A stretch of 64,000 nucleotides of DNA from Maricaulis parjimensis (GTDB taxonomy: Bacteria; Pseudomonadota; Alphaproteobacteria; Caulobacterales; Maricaulaceae), in the NCBI RefSeq assembly GCF_016817355.1, contig NZ_JADOTT010000001.1:375094-439093 (forward strand). The letters run 5' to 3'. The notes below the pieces were generated by a model that ran no database searches, had not been told where the DNA came from, and saw only the letters and a list, made by a program, of their open reading frames with translations. The position numbers and the translations under genes were made by a program. Positions 47,850-57,676 of the stretch are shown in pieces. Each line of letters begins with the position of its first letter. Positions within the stretch are counted from its first letter, which is position 1.

Positions 47850-48985
47850 GCTTTCGCCGCCCGCTCCGGGCGCTCGGCCGCCAGGTATTCATGCGTGCGC
47901 ATTTCCATCAGGCGTGAGGCTGTACGCTCGAACTCGAAAGCCCCGTCACCGGCCGGATAAAGATCATCCGGTTCGGCATCGGCACTCATCACCAGCTTGG
48001 TGCGGGCCTCGTAGAGGGCATCAATCAGGGTGACAAAACGCTTGGCTTCATTGCGCTTGTCCGGAGACAGGCGCGGCACACGGTCCAGCAGCACGGTGTG
48101 AAAACGTTCGGCCACCGCAAGATAGTCTGCCGCCCCCAACGCCCGGGCACAGAGTTCCGGGAAGGTGAAGCGGGCGACGCCCGCCACTTCGCGTTCCACC
48201 ACCCATTCGCGGCCATTGACCTCGAGCGTGCAGGACTGCGGGGCAGCACCCGACGTCAGACGCTCCCAGGCCTTGTCCATGGCCAGCTCGGCATCGGCAT
48301 CCAGCGGGCAGTAATAGACCGGGGCCGCCTCCAGCTGGCGCAGGCGGTGGTCGACGCCGCCATCCAGTTCGAACATGTCGAGCCGCGCCTTGAGCAGGTC
48401 GATGAAGGGCAGGAAGAGCTGGCGGTTGATGCCATCCTTGTAGAGCGTGTCCGGATAGCGGTTGGACGTGGCCACGACGACAACGCCCTCAGCAAACAGG
48501 TGTTCGAACAGGCGGCCCAGGATCATGGCATCGGCAATGTCGGTAACCTGGAATTCGTCAAAAGCCAGAAGGCGCGCCTCGCTGGCCAGGCCCCGCGCGA
48601 CGGGCGGGATCGGATCATCGCCGGCACCTTTGACATAATTGGGCTGGCGGCGGCGTTCCGACTTGCTGAGATGACGCCAGCGATTGATGCGGGCATGGGC
48701 GTCCTGCATGAATTCGTGGAAATGCGCCCTGCGGCGCTCGCGCACGGGCGCGGTCTCGATGAAGAGATCCATCAGCATGGATTTTCCACGCCCGACCCCG
48801 CCCCAGAGATAGAGGCCCTTGGGCGCCGGTTTCGGCTTGCCGAACAGGCTCTTCGCACCGGGTTTCCAGCCCTGCAGGCGTTCCGACAGATCCGTCAGCG
48901 CCTGTGCCGCCCGCTCCTGGTCCGGATCGGGGTTCAGGCTGCCCGCGTCCACGCGCTGGCGCCAGAGTTCAAGCGGCGTTGTCAT
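47846..48985 (-). CDS. zapE: Cell division AAA+ ATPase ZapE
   Basis: 379 aa AFG1-like ATPase. Walker A GGVGRGKS (62-69), Walker B LLAFDEFQVTDIADAM and the sensor region VVVATSNRYPDTLYKDG are present. In E. coli, ZapE modulates the FtsZ ring under stress. zapE is often directly beside mdh in alphaproteobacteria; here two plus-strand genes separate them. Confidence 0.93.
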   Translation of the reverse strand: MTTPLELWRQRVDAGSLNPDPDQERAAQALTDLSERLQGWKPGAKSLFGKPKPAPKGLYLWGGVGRGKSMLMDLFIETAPVRERRRAHFHEFMQDAHARINRWRHLSKSERRRQPNYVKGAGDDPIPPVARGLASEARLLAFDEFQVTDIADAMILGRLFEHLFAEGVVVVATSNRYPDTLYKDGINRQLFLPFIDLLKARLDMFELDGGVDHRLRQLEAAPVYYCPLDADAELAMDKAWERLTSGAAPQSCTLEVNGREWVVEREVAGVARFTFPELCARALGAADYLAVAERFHTVLLDRVPRLSPDKRNEAKRFVTLIDALYEARTKLVMSADAEPDDLYPAGDGAFEFERTASRLMEMRTHEYLAAERPERAAKA

Positions 48986-49092
48986 GGTGCCAAGGCTTGG
49001 ATGTTGCGCCCGCGAAGGTCAATGCCCGTCTGCGCACGGGAACACACGGGATCGCGATCGGGGCGGCCTGCAAGACACGCCGCCCCGGCCCG

Positions 49093-50526
49093 CTAGTGAA
49101 CCGCCTCGAGCGTTTCCACCCAGGCCTCGATCGCTTCAGTCGACAGATCCCGGCCGCTATAGGCGATGTCCGGTACATAGGTCTCGCCCGAGGCACGCGG
49201 CCGGCCGCGATAGACCTTGATGGGCAAGCCCAGGCGGGCGTGACCGGACGGCAGATCTAGCTGGCGCAGCTCCATATAGGCACTGTCGGCATAGGTCTCA
49301 CCGCCAATATGCGTCACGCCTTCCAGGTTGAGCATGCGGTCCGCGAAGTCCAGACAGGCACTGCCGCAACTGCCATTGGTCAGAAAGAACACGTCAGCCG
49401 AAACCGGATTGTCAGCTTCCGGTGCCGGATCCTCCGCATCCCTGACCTCATGGTAGAAATCCTGTCCGGCTTCCCGCGCCGCCAGCATGCCGGCGAGGAC
49501 CTCACGGAAATAGGTTTCAGCATCCGGCATGTTCTGGTCGATGGTGAGCTGGATGATGTATTCGGCATGGGCGATGTTTTCGTCGGAAATGCGATAATCG
49601 ACACCGCTGGACGCTGCCGGGCGCCGGTATTGGGCATAGGCCTCACCCCAAACGGCGGCAACCATTTGGTCGCCCCAGTCACTGCTGCCGCCATTATTGC
49701 CGCGCACATCGAAGACGAGGCGGTCGGCCTGGCGCAATTCCGGGGCTCGCTCGGCCAGCTCGGCGATCATGGACTGCATGCGCTCGAGGTCATCACCGCG
49801 CGGCCCGAAGGTGGGCGCTCCGATCCAGAACCCGTTTTCGCCAAAGGGCCGGATGCCGAACTCGGCGGTATCGCCGCGGCGCAAGGGCCGGGCCATGTCA
49901 TACCAGGCATCCCCATCGATCGGCGTCCATTCCAGCGAAATCTGCTGGCGCGCGCCGTCGAGGTCGAGCTCGCAAGTCTCCGGACGTTCGACGAAGGGAT
50001 TGCCGCGATCGATGAACGTCTGGGGTGCCCGGTTCTGCCAATCGGCATTGAGGGCCGGCTGGGCAAAGAAGTCGAACACGCGGTGCCACATCCATTCGTC
50101 AGGCGTACGACCGTCACAGGACAGGATGTCGGCCCCGTCCACATTCTGCAAAGCGTCAGTGCGGGCATTGAGACGCCACTGACCTGCCGTGCGCGTGGCA
50201 ATGAAGCCGGGCCATTCCATGCCGGAGGCGCCCCGGTCGACCTGGACCCCGTAATGCCCGTCGCGATAGGCGGAAGCATAGGCATAAAGCGCGTGCGCAA
50301 ACCCGGCCTGGTCTTCGACCCGAGCAGCCAGGTCAAGTCCGCGCTCGAGCGCGGCCTGGCCATTGATCGCAAAGTCCGGATTTTCCGCATCAACCGGACC
50401 GGGATGGTGGGCCTGTGTGGCCGCATGCATGGCGCGGATATCCGCTTCGGCCAGCGCAGACCAATCGGGTTGTTCGGATTGCACGGCCACCAGCGTCGCG
50501 GCGGCCATGGTCAGGATCGACATCAT
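49093..50526 (-). CDS. S41-type peptidase, probably exported
   Basis: 477 aa. The C-terminal half shows the S41 core: RLVFDVRGNNGGSSDWGD, then FFLTNGSCGSACLDFADRM, whose Ser in the GSCGSA stretch is the nucleophile candidate. The N-terminus (MMSILTMAAATLVAVQ) is a weak signal peptide. No PDZ domain is evident. It likely degrades peptides or acts as a tail-specific-like protease. The start at 50526 is preceded by GGGGAC. Confidence 0.82.
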   Translation of the reverse strand: MMSILTMAAATLVAVQSEQPDWSALAEADIRAMHAATQAHHPGPVDAENPDFAINGQAALERGLDLAARVEDQAGFAHALYAYASAYRDGHYGVQVDRGASGMEWPGFIATRTAGQWRLNARTDALQNVDGADILSCDGRTPDEWMWHRVFDFFAQPALNADWQNRAPQTFIDRGNPFVERPETCELDLDGARQQISLEWTPIDGDAWYDMARPLRRGDTAEFGIRPFGENGFWIGAPTFGPRGDDLERMQSMIAELAERAPELRQADRLVFDVRGNNGGSSDWGDQMVAAVWGEAYAQYRRPAASSGVDYRISDENIAHAEYIIQLTIDQNMPDAETYFREVLAGMLAAREAGQDFYHEVRDAEDPAPEADNPVSADVFFLTNGSCGSACLDFADRMLNLEGVTHIGGETYADSAYMELRQLDLPSGHARLGLPIKVYRGRPRASGETYVPDIAYSGRDLSTEAIEAWVETLEAVH

Positions 50527-50646
50527 GTCTTCAAGTCCCCACTTGAATGCGTCCCCCAACGCGCGCGCATGTGAGCACAGCCTCGCCGCCCGGTCACCCG
50601 GCAAGATGAAGGTTTAAGCTTTTGACAATCTGGCCGTAGGCTTGCG

Positions 50647-50745
50647 TCAGCCGGCCGGCCAATGCTGGGCGAGCACACCGGTCAGGCCCGCAAGCACGCA
50701 GAGGCCCGCGATGACCAACAGGCCGGGACGCCGGACGTCACGCAT
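50647..50745 (-). CDS. 32-residue single-helix membrane peptide
   Basis: Tiny reading frame starting [20 protein letters not shown] and ending AQHWPAG: a basic head followed by one hydrophobic helix. Its ATG overlaps the thioesterase 3' end by eight bases, favouring translational coupling. It cannot be assigned. Evidence is its clean architecture and position only. Confidence 0.4.
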   Translation of the reverse strand: MRDVRRPGLLVIAGLCVLAGLTGVLAQHWPAG

Positions 50746-51166
50746 GCACGGCCTCCAGCGCCGCACGCATCCCGTCGGGCAAGGAAACCGGTCGGCGGGT
50801 GTCCCGGTCGACATAGACGTGGACGAAATGCCCCTGCGCCGCCGGCTCCTCCTCACCCTCTTTGAAAAGGCCGATCTCATAGCGCACCGAGGAATTGCCG
50901 ATCCGCGAGACACGCACACCGGCCTGAACCAGTTCCGGATAGGCCAGCGCCGCAAAGTAATTGCAGCCGGTTTCCACAACGAGGCCGATCACACCGCCCG
51001 CGTGGATATCCAGACCCGCCTCCTCGATCAGGAAGCAGTTCACCGCCGTGTCGAAGAAGCCGTAATAGGCGGCATTATTGACGTGACCATAGATGTCATT
51101 GTCGGCCCAGCGCGTCGGCAGATCCCGAAAACGCGGATAGTCGGATCGCAGGCGTTTCTCGATCAC
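50738..51166 (-). CDS. Acyl-CoA thioesterase (4HBT hot-dog fold)
   Basis: 142 aa with the 4-hydroxybenzoyl-CoA thioesterase motif [20 protein letters not shown], in which the Asp is catalytic. It hydrolyses acyl-CoA thioesters. The start is GTG at 51164-51166, overlapping the alcohol dehydrogenase stop by four bases (GTGA), so the two are coupled. Confidence 0.9.
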   Translation of the reverse strand: MIEKRLRSDYPRFRDLPTRWADNDIYGHVNNAAYYGFFDTAVNCFLIEEAGLDIHAGGVIGLVVETGCNYFAALAYPELVQAGVRVSRIGNSSVRYEIGLFKEGEEEPAAQGHFVHVYVDRDTRRPVSLPDGMRAALEAVHA

Positions 51167-52305
51167 AGCACGGCCTCGTAGCAGGCCTTGGCGGCATCCA
51201 GCGTCATCTCGCGCGGATTATTGACGAGCAGGCGCTGCACCTTCATCGCATCTTCGGCCAGGCGCGGCAGGTCATTATGGCTGACGCCCACCTGGGTGAG
51301 GCGGGTCTCGATCTTCACGGCGTCAGCGATCCGCTCCATCTCCGCGATCAGGGCATCGGCACAGGGCGAGGCCAGTCCGATATGCGCGGCCAGTTCGGTG
51401 TAGAGGGGCTCTGCGACCTGGGCGTTGTAGCGCAGGACCGGCGGCAGCATGAGGGAATTGGAAAGTCCGTGCGGCACGTGGAATATCCCGCCGAGCGGAT
51501 AAGCCAGCGCATGCACGGCACCGACCGGCGCATTGGCAAAGGCCTGTCCCGTCAGCAGGGCGCCCAGCAGCATGTCCTCACGTGCTTCGACATCCTTGCC
51601 ATTCGTGCAGGCCCGCTCGATCGCACCATGCAGCTTCTTCAGACCGGCCAGGGCCAGCGCGTCGGACACCGGGTTCTTGTGGATTTTCGAGGTATAGGCC
51701 TCAATGCCGTGGACCATGGCGTCAATCCCGGTCGCCGCCGTGACATGACGCGGCAGACCCAGCGTCAGTTCAGCGTCCAGCACGGCCATGTCGCCATAAA
51801 GGACCGGGTCATTGACCCCCATCTTGGACGTCTCACCTACAGTGACGACAGAAATCGGCGTGACCTCGGACCCCGTTCCGGCCGTGGTGGGGATCAGGAT
51901 GAGCGGCAGGCGTTCTCCCTTCACCTGGTCCACGCCATACATGTCCGCCAGCTTCTGGTCCGTGCCGAGCAAAAGCGCCACCAGCTTGGCCGTATCCATG
52001 GACGAACCGCCGCCGAAACCGATCACCAGCTGCGCCCCGAATTCACGGGCTTCCTCGACGGCCGCAAGCACCATGTCTTCCGGCGGGTCCGCGACCACGC
52101 TGTCATTGATGGCGACGGTGAGCCCGGCCGCTTCCAGCCCGGCGACAGCGCCATCGAGAAGACCAAAGGAACGAACACCCTTGTCCGTCACGATCAGGAT
52201 CCGGTCCTTGTCGCCGATCAGCGGCGCTGCGATGCGCGCCAAGTGCGCGGCCGAGCCGGCGCCGGCATGAATATGAGGAACGGTGCGGAAGTCGAAGGTC
52301 GCCAT
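51163..52305 (-). CDS. Iron-containing alcohol dehydrogenase
   Basis: 380 aa group III dehydrogenase. NAD loop [12 protein letters not shown] near residue 97. The Fe ligand region is [12 protein letters not shown] (Asp), [21 protein letters not shown] and HVPHGLSN (His). It interconverts alcohols and aldehydes using NAD(P); the substrate is not readable. It leads the unit with the thioesterase gene. Confidence 0.92.
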   Translation of the reverse strand: MATFDFRTVPHIHAGAGSAAHLARIAAPLIGDKDRILIVTDKGVRSFGLLDGAVAGLEAAGLTVAINDSVVADPPEDMVLAAVEEAREFGAQLVIGFGGGSSMDTAKLVALLLGTDQKLADMYGVDQVKGERLPLILIPTTAGTGSEVTPISVVTVGETSKMGVNDPVLYGDMAVLDAELTLGLPRHVTAATGIDAMVHGIEAYTSKIHKNPVSDALALAGLKKLHGAIERACTNGKDVEAREDMLLGALLTGQAFANAPVGAVHALAYPLGGIFHVPHGLSNSLMLPPVLRYNAQVAEPLYTELAAHIGLASPCADALIAEMERIADAVKIETRLTQVGVSHNDLPRLAEDAMKVQRLLVNNPREMTLDAAKACYEAVL

Positions 52306-52565
52306 TGGGCAAGCCCCAAATTACAGTTAACGGTATGGTCACCAAGACTCATCGTCTTCCTGCAGCGGCCAGTTGGCAACCGGTTTGGCAGGAAAAAACT
52401 CATACGTCATTGATTCAAAACATGCGGCGAATTTTCATAGAAGACAGGGTTTGTGGTTAACCCCAAAGCCGCCAACTGCTCATTTACAAATACTGGCGAA
52501 CGCCGTTCGCAAAAATTATTCTGCTCTGAGTAATAGCAATAATTGAAGTGTATGGGTGTTTGAGT

Positions 52566-52952
52566 ATGGCGGTACGGGTAGACCTGACCGCCGATGGCCG
52601 GATCGTCGAGATCGTGGCCAACGGCAGTGTCACACGACGCGAAACGGGCTGGGCAGTGGAACGGGCCCGCGAGGTCGCGAAAGAGAAGGGTCTTCGCTGC
52701 CTTCTGGCTGATTGCATCCAGGTCGAACCGCAGGTCTCACCGACCCTGACCAGCGAAATGCTGGAGAATTCCGTCTTTGCCTTCGACCCGAGCATTCGTG
52801 TGGCCTACGTCTATTCTGGACGCTGGCCTGACGATTATCGCGACACCGTTCTGGACAGTCTTGTCGACGTTTTGCCGGTCAATATCCGCACGTTCGACAA
52901 GCGGGACGACGCTCTGGAATGGCTGGGGGATTATTGCGGCAGCGCGGCCTGA
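52566..52952 (+). CDS. Hypothetical SpoIIAA/STAS-like small protein
   Basis: 128 aa: MAVRVDLTADGRIVEIVAN, LADCIQVEPQ, IRVAYVYSGRWPDDY, then TFDKRDDALEWL. The alternating strands and helices and the terminal segment resemble SpoIIAA-like single-domain proteins, as in the 12407 gene. No signal peptide. A terminator follows 25 bases after the stop. Confidence 0.72.
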   Translation: MAVRVDLTADGRIVEIVANGSVTRRETGWAVERAREVAKEKGLRCLLADCIQVEPQVSPTLTSEMLENSVFAFDPSIRVAYVYSGRWPDDYRDTVLDSLVDVLPVNIRTFDKRDDALEWLGDYCGSAA

Positions 52953-52977
52953 CCCCCTCTCAGGCCCATCGCAAGAG

Positions 52978-53012
52978 AAACCCCCGGGTCGCTTTCGGCC
53001 CGGGGGTTTTTT
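52978..53012. terminator. Bidirectional rho-independent terminator
   Basis: AAACCCCCGGG / CCCGGGGGTTT perfect stem with a 10-base interior (52989-52998), T6 on the plus side. It closes the 52566 gene and probably mmsA on the other strand. Confidence 0.9.
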
Positions 53013-53017
53013 CTGCG

Positions 53018-54517
53018 CTATTGCATGGTGGGGATGACGAAGGCCTGATCCCCGATATCACCGGTGGGCCAGCGCTGGGTCACCGTCTTGATCTTGGTGA
53101 AGAAGCGGATCCCGTCCGTGCCGTACTGGTTGGTGTCGGTGAAGGCCGACCGCTTCCAGCCCCCGAAGGAGTGATAGGCCACCGGCACCGGGATCGGCAC
53201 ATTGATACCGACCATGCCAACCTGGACCTTTTTGGCAAACTCACGCGCCGCCAGACCGTTGCGGGTGAAGATCGCAACGCCATTGCCATACTGGTGCTCG
53301 GACGGCAGATGGGCCGCCTCGTCCAGGCTATCCGCACGCACGACCTGCAGGACCGGGCCGAAAATCTCTTCCTGGTAGGAGGACATGGAAGGCTTCACAT
53401 TGTCGAACAGGCTCGGCCCGATGAAATACCCGCCTTCATGGCCCTGCAGCTGGAAGCCGCGGCCATCGAGCAGAAGGTCCGCGCCTTCATCGACGCCTTT
53501 CTGGATCCAGTTTTCAATCGAGGCCTTGTGGGCCGCGGACACGACCGGGCCGTAATGCGCCTCACCATCGGTGGAGATGCCGACATTCAGCTTGGCAGCC
53601 TCTTCCTTCATGCGGGCAACGAATTCGTCCGCCGTGTCCTTGCCGACCGGTACGGCCACCGGCAGGGCCATGCAGCGTTCGCCGGCCGAACCATAGGCGG
53701 CGCCGAGGAAGTCGGTGACGACCTGGTCCATGTCCGCATCCGGCATGATGATGCCGTGGTTCTTGGCACCGCCCATGGCCTGGAAACGCTTGCCCTGCTG
53801 GGCGCAGGTCTGGGCGATGTAGTGGGCGATATTGGAGGAACCGACGAAGGAAACGGCCTTGATATCGTCATTGTGCAGCAGGGCGTCGACCGCACTCTTG
53901 TCGCCATGAACGACCTGGAGAATGCCTTCGGGCAGGCCGGCTTCAATCATCAGCTCGGCCAGACGCACCGGGACGGACGGGTCCTTTTCCGACGGTTTCA
54001 GGATCATGGCATTGCCGGTGGCCAGCGCCATGCCCATGAACCACATCGGGATCATGGCCGGGAAGTTGAAGGGCGAGATGCCGGCGACCACGCCCAGCGG
54101 CTGACGCATGGAATAGACATCAATGCCCGGGCCGGCGCTCTCGGTATATTCACCCTTCATCAGGTGCGGCACGCCGCAGGCAAACTCGATCACTTCCAGG
54201 CCGCGAATGAGATCACCCTTGGCGTCGGCAATGACCTTGCCGTGCTCGGAGGAGAGGAGATGGGCCAGCTCGTCCATCTCGGCTTCCACGAGGTTCTTGT
54301 AGGTCATCAGGATGCGGGCCCGGCGCTGCGGGTTCATCGCAGCCCATGCGGGTTGGGCAGCCTTGGCAGAAGCTACGGCACGCGCCACTTCGTCATCCGT
54401 CGCGAACGCGACCCGGGCCTGAACCTCACCCGTATTCGGGTTGAACACGTCGCCGAAACGCTCAGACGTGCCGGGCTGGGCCTTGCCGTCGATGAAATGA
54501 TGGATGTCACGCGTCAT
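53018..54517 (-). CDS. mmsA: CoA-acylating methylmalonate-semialdehyde dehydrogenase
   Basis: 499 aa ALDH-fold enzyme of valine, thymine and inositol breakdown giving propionyl- or acetyl-CoA. Catalytic Cys282 is in AYGSAGERCMALP. The family segments PFNFPAMIPMWF and the C-terminal PVPVAYHSFGGWKRS, characteristic of MmsA/IolA rather than other ALDHs, are present. The general-base Glu of ordinary ALDHs is replaced in this family (GGAKNHGIIMPD), consistent with the CoA-acylating mechanism. Confidence 0.95.
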   Translation of the reverse strand: MTRDIHHFIDGKAQPGTSERFGDVFNPNTGEVQARVAFATDDEVARAVASAKAAQPAWAAMNPQRRARILMTYKNLVEAEMDELAHLLSSEHGKVIADAKGDLIRGLEVIEFACGVPHLMKGEYTESAGPGIDVYSMRQPLGVVAGISPFNFPAMIPMWFMGMALATGNAMILKPSEKDPSVPVRLAELMIEAGLPEGILQVVHGDKSAVDALLHNDDIKAVSFVGSSNIAHYIAQTCAQQGKRFQAMGGAKNHGIIMPDADMDQVVTDFLGAAYGSAGERCMALPVAVPVGKDTADEFVARMKEEAAKLNVGISTDGEAHYGPVVSAAHKASIENWIQKGVDEGADLLLDGRGFQLQGHEGGYFIGPSLFDNVKPSMSSYQEEIFGPVLQVVRADSLDEAAHLPSEHQYGNGVAIFTRNGLAAREFAKKVQVGMVGINVPIPVPVAYHSFGGWKRSAFTDTNQYGTDGIRFFTKIKTVTQRWPTGDIGDQAFVIPTMQ

Positions 54518-54736
54518 GTCTTGTCACTCCCGGTGGAAATCTTGGAACGGTCTTGCGCCGATTGCCTCGCGGCTGACTTAGTATGTGCAGCCCGGCCTGT
54601 CGAGGCGTGAGAAACGCTGTCCGCAGACCCGTGAAATTCACCGGCTGCACTTTTTTCGCATTCTCTCCGGCGGAATGCCGGACACAGCCCGTTTAGAGAA
54701 GGTCGCCCGCACCGGCACAAGAGGAGTTTTGACCGG

Positions 54737-55480
54737 ATGCTTCGCCTTGGATCCCTTACCCCTCTAGTTCTCATTCCGCTGATTGCCTGCGCGTCTCCTC
54801 CCAGAGATGGTGGAATGAGAGGGCAAGGCCCCGGCCAAGGTCCTGGTGGTGGTGCGGGCGGCGGTTTTACCGGTGCGGCCCGTCTGGTCGATGCCGGCCG
54901 CTATGGTGAAGCCCTTCCCGCGCTGCGCTGTCATGCAGCGCGGGGCGAGGGTTTTGAAATCGCCCAATACCTAGCCGGTTACAGCGCCCTCAAACAGGCG
55001 GACGCCGAAGAAACCCCGGACATTCTACGGGACGAATTGCGGGTGGAAGGCTTTGACCGCCTGACCCTGGCCGCCCAGGCCGGCTGGCCGGCGGCACAGG
55101 CCGAACTGGCCGAGGCCCTGGCCTTGGTTGATACGCCCACAGCACGGGAAGACGCCGCCTATTGGGCCGAAGTCTATCGGCACAACCGGCGCGAACAGGC
55201 CTACGGGCTGGACCGTCTGGATGATGGGGTGGAAGCGCAGATCGCAGCCACTATCGATGCCGACACCACCCAAGCTGTAACGGCGCGGGCAGCCGCGTTC
55301 ACAACGACGCCTCTGGAGCGCCAAGACGCCACGCCCGAATGTGCCCCCTACCTGCGCGAAGAGCGTCGCGGCGGTCCTGGTGGACCGGGCGATGGCGGTC
55401 GTGGCCGTCCTCCCGGTGGCGGGCGCGGTGGCCCCGGCGGCGGACCGGGCGGTGGCCCGAATGGCGGTATCGGCGGTTAG
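54737..55480 (+). CDS. Lipoprotein with glycine-rich ends
   Basis: 247 aa. Signal with lipobox LIAC (MLRLGSLTPLVLIPLIACAS). A Gly/Pro stretch follows (about 25-45), then a helical domain (50-200) with SEL1-like Ala-rich helices (QAGWPAAQAELAEALAL). It ends in a run of GG, GR and GP repeats (212-247). AGGAG lies ten bases before the ATG. Function unknown; the last four bases overlap the ArsR gene in the opposite strand. Confidence 0.75.
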   Translation: MLRLGSLTPLVLIPLIACASPPRDGGMRGQGPGQGPGGGAGGGFTGAARLVDAGRYGEALPALRCHAARGEGFEIAQYLAGYSALKQADAEETPDILRDELRVEGFDRLTLAAQAGWPAAQAELAEALALVDTPTAREDAAYWAEVYRHNRREQAYGLDRLDDGVEAQIAATIDADTTQAVTARAAAFTTTPLERQDATPECAPYLREERRGGPGGPGDGGRGRPPGGGRGGPGGGPGGGPNGGIGG

Positions 55481-55827
55481 GACGCCTGCATCAGGGCGTC
55501 GGCCTGGGCCTCAGCCTCTTCATCCGTGCCGACGAGTTCCGGGCGCAGATGGCAGCAATCATCCAGCAGGAAACGGACGATCCGGCGCGTGCCCTCGCTG
55601 TTGAGCGAGTAGAGCATGAAGCGTGACCGGCGCTCCGCCTTGATCAGGCCGGCGCGTTCCAGCGTCTGGAGATGCCCCGTCATGGTCGAGGGCGGGATAT
55701 CAAACCCCTGGGCCAGCTCACCCGCAGAGGCCCGTTCCGGTGCCTGGTCGCACAGGGTGCGGAACAGGGCGAGGCGAACGGGGTGCGACAGGGCGGCAAA
55801 TCCGGAAACGGCGTCTCTTGCAGTCAT
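55477..55827 (-). CDS. ArsR-family transcription regulator
   Basis: 116 aa winged-helix regulator: ALSHPVRLALFRTL, the recognition helix IPPSTMTGHLQTLERAGLI, and the wing ERRSRFMLYSL. A late CC pair (LLDDCCHLRP) could bind metal, but the classical ELCVCDL-type motif is missing. Target unknown; typically autoregulated. No obvious efflux or metal gene next door. Confidence 0.87.
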   Translation of the reverse strand: MTARDAVSGFAALSHPVRLALFRTLCDQAPERASAGELAQGFDIPPSTMTGHLQTLERAGLIKAERRSRFMLYSLNSEGTRRIVRFLLDDCCHLRPELVGTDEEAEAQADALMQAS

Positions 55828-55925
55828 GAGACCGGGTTAATGCCGCACCATGACTCCTGATTACCGTTTCAGTGAAAGTTTTGCGACAGACCGCAGGATG
55901 CCGGGGAAGGCCGGGGCGCCCGGGA

Positions 55926-56591
55926 TTAGTTGGCCGTGCGCAGCCGGTCTTCCGGCTTGCCCGGGAAGAAGCGGTTGATCAGGCTGGCGATCGGACCCTG
56001 ACGCACACCGCGCGGACGCCGGCCCGGGCGGCTGGCCGCCGTCAGGCTTTCCATCGTGCGACCCGGCTGCACGGCGCGGGCCTTGCGGAAGACGGCCGCG
56101 TCACCACAAGCACGCTCCTGCAGAACCCAGGCCGGATCCATCATCAGCGCATCGGCGAGGCGTGCAGAGGAACCATGATCGGCTCCAACCAGGATGAGCA
56201 GCCCGTCCTGGCGCATGGCTGCCGCGACATGACGCCAGTTTCCGGCCATGACCGGAAAGCCCACTTCCGGGCCGATGATGGCCAGATCGATCGGCGTCGC
56301 GTCCTCATCCTTGCGCAGGGCCGGGCCGCCACGCAGGGCGTTGGTCGGAATTTGGCGGCGATCACAATCGGATTGCAGGGCCTCGATCGCGGCGATCGGG
56401 GCGATAATCTCGTGACGGGCGCCGCGCTTGAGGCAGACAGAGCCCAGATCAGACCCGCCAATCTGCACCGTACGCATGCCCGGCTTCACGACCAGAGCGA
56501 GGTAATCCGCGGTGAACTCGTCCTGCCGGCGCACGCGGCGCTGGGCGATTTTGCGGATGCGGCCGGCAGTCTGGGTCGTGATGGCGGTCAT
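55926..56591 (-). CDS. Methyltransferase-like hypothetical protein
   Basis: 221 aa. The central part has a Rossmann-like order: VKPGMRTVQIGGSDLGS near residue 45 in the SAM-motif-I place, IDLAIIGPE, then MRQDGLLILVGADHG. The glycine pattern of the SAM loop is imperfect, so methyltransferase activity is doubtful. A Cys-containing segment (LQERACGDAAVF) and an Arg-rich tail follow. No partner gene is evident. Confidence 0.6.
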   Translation of the reverse strand: MTAITTQTAGRIRKIAQRRVRRQDEFTADYLALVVKPGMRTVQIGGSDLGSVCLKRGARHEIIAPIAAIEALQSDCDRRQIPTNALRGGPALRKDEDATPIDLAIIGPEVGFPVMAGNWRHVAAAMRQDGLLILVGADHGSSARLADALMMDPAWVLQERACGDAAVFRKARAVQPGRTMESLTAASRPGRRPRGVRQGPIASLINRFFPGKPEDRLRTAN

Positions 56592-56737
56592 GGCGTGTCC
56601 CGATCGTGAACAAGGTGTTAATGCCTGTCCAGGACCTCGCAATCGGCGGGCCAATTCATAAACAATCCAGTAACCATAAGCGCTTGCGCGGCGTTTTCCG
56701 ATTGCACCTCGCGCCGTTTCCGCGTTTCCCTGACGCC

Positions 56738-57583
56738 ATGAACACGCAAGAGGATCCGGCACAAGCCGTCCCGGCCCATATTGTCGACCGGCTGATCGAG
56801 GAGCGGGCTCCGAAACTGATCGGGACGCCGCTTTGGCCGCTCATCCGCACGATCGGTTATCCCATGCTGGGTTATCGCCGGGCCGTGGACATGGCCGATG
56901 CGATCTCACCGCTGAACGGCACAGAATGCCTGGATTGGGCATCCGATTATCTTCGCTTGTCCAAGGATGTTTCCGGTCTCGACCACATCCCGGAAAGCGG
57001 CGCCTGCGTGGTCGTGGCCAATCATCCCGGCGGGATTGCAGACGGGATCGCGGTCTGGGACGCGCTGAAAGCCCGCCGTCCCGACATGCTCTATTTTGCC
57101 AATGCGGATGCCCTGCGGGTCTGTCCGGGCCTGGAGGAAAGGGTCATCCCGGTGGAATGGCGCGACCACCAGCGCTCGCGCAATCACAGTCGCGACCTGC
57201 TGCGCCGCGCCATGACGGCCTTCAAGGAGGAGCGTTGCTTGGTGATCTTCCCGTCCGGCCGCATGTCGGAATGGAGCTGGAAGCACTGGCAATTGCGTGA
57301 AAAGCCCTGGCATCCGACTGCAATCAGCCTGGCCCGCAAGGCCGGTGCGCCGATCATCCCGCTGGCCGTTCGTCAACGCATGCCCTTCCTCTATTATGCC
57401 CTCGCCCAGGTGAATGAGGAGCTCAAGGACATGACCATTTTCCATGGTTTGATGGGCAAGGCCGGGGCGCGCTACTCCCTGGAATTCGGCCGCGCCCTGA
57501 CCATGAACAAGGATGATGGCAGCGACGCACAGGTCACGGAGATGTTCCGGAACATGTGTGAAACCCAGGCCTGGGGTCCATGA
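56738..57583 (+). CDS. PlsC-like phospholipid/ornithine-lipid acyltransferase
   Basis: 281 aa. The acyltransferase motif I is VVVANHPGGIADG, the NHPxGxxDG variant found in OlsA- and hemolysin-like enzymes rather than NHxSxxD. Motif III is CLVIFPSGRMSEW. One basic N-terminal region precedes; no clear membrane anchor. It acylates a lysophospholipid or lyso-ornithine lipid. The start ATG at 56738 follows a weak ribosome-binding site. Confidence 0.85.
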   Translation: MNTQEDPAQAVPAHIVDRLIEERAPKLIGTPLWPLIRTIGYPMLGYRRAVDMADAISPLNGTECLDWASDYLRLSKDVSGLDHIPESGACVVVANHPGGIADGIAVWDALKARRPDMLYFANADALRVCPGLEERVIPVEWRDHQRSRNHSRDLLRRAMTAFKEERCLVIFPSGRMSEWSWKHWQLREKPWHPTAISLARKAGAPIIPLAVRQRMPFLYYALAQVNEELKDMTIFHGLMGKAGARYSLEFGRALTMNKDDGSDAQVTEMFRNMCETQAWGP

Positions 57584-57676
57584 TAAAATGTTGTTGTGGT
57601 TGTAAAGGCAATCAAAGTTCGCTCAACTAGAGATTATACATCCTCGAACAACGCAACGAGGACTAGGGGGGCGAAA

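Noticed and set aside
49060-49086. GGGGCGGC/GCCGCCCC hairpin after the S41 gene
   Set aside because: Good stem but no T-run on either side; likely chance or weak pause.
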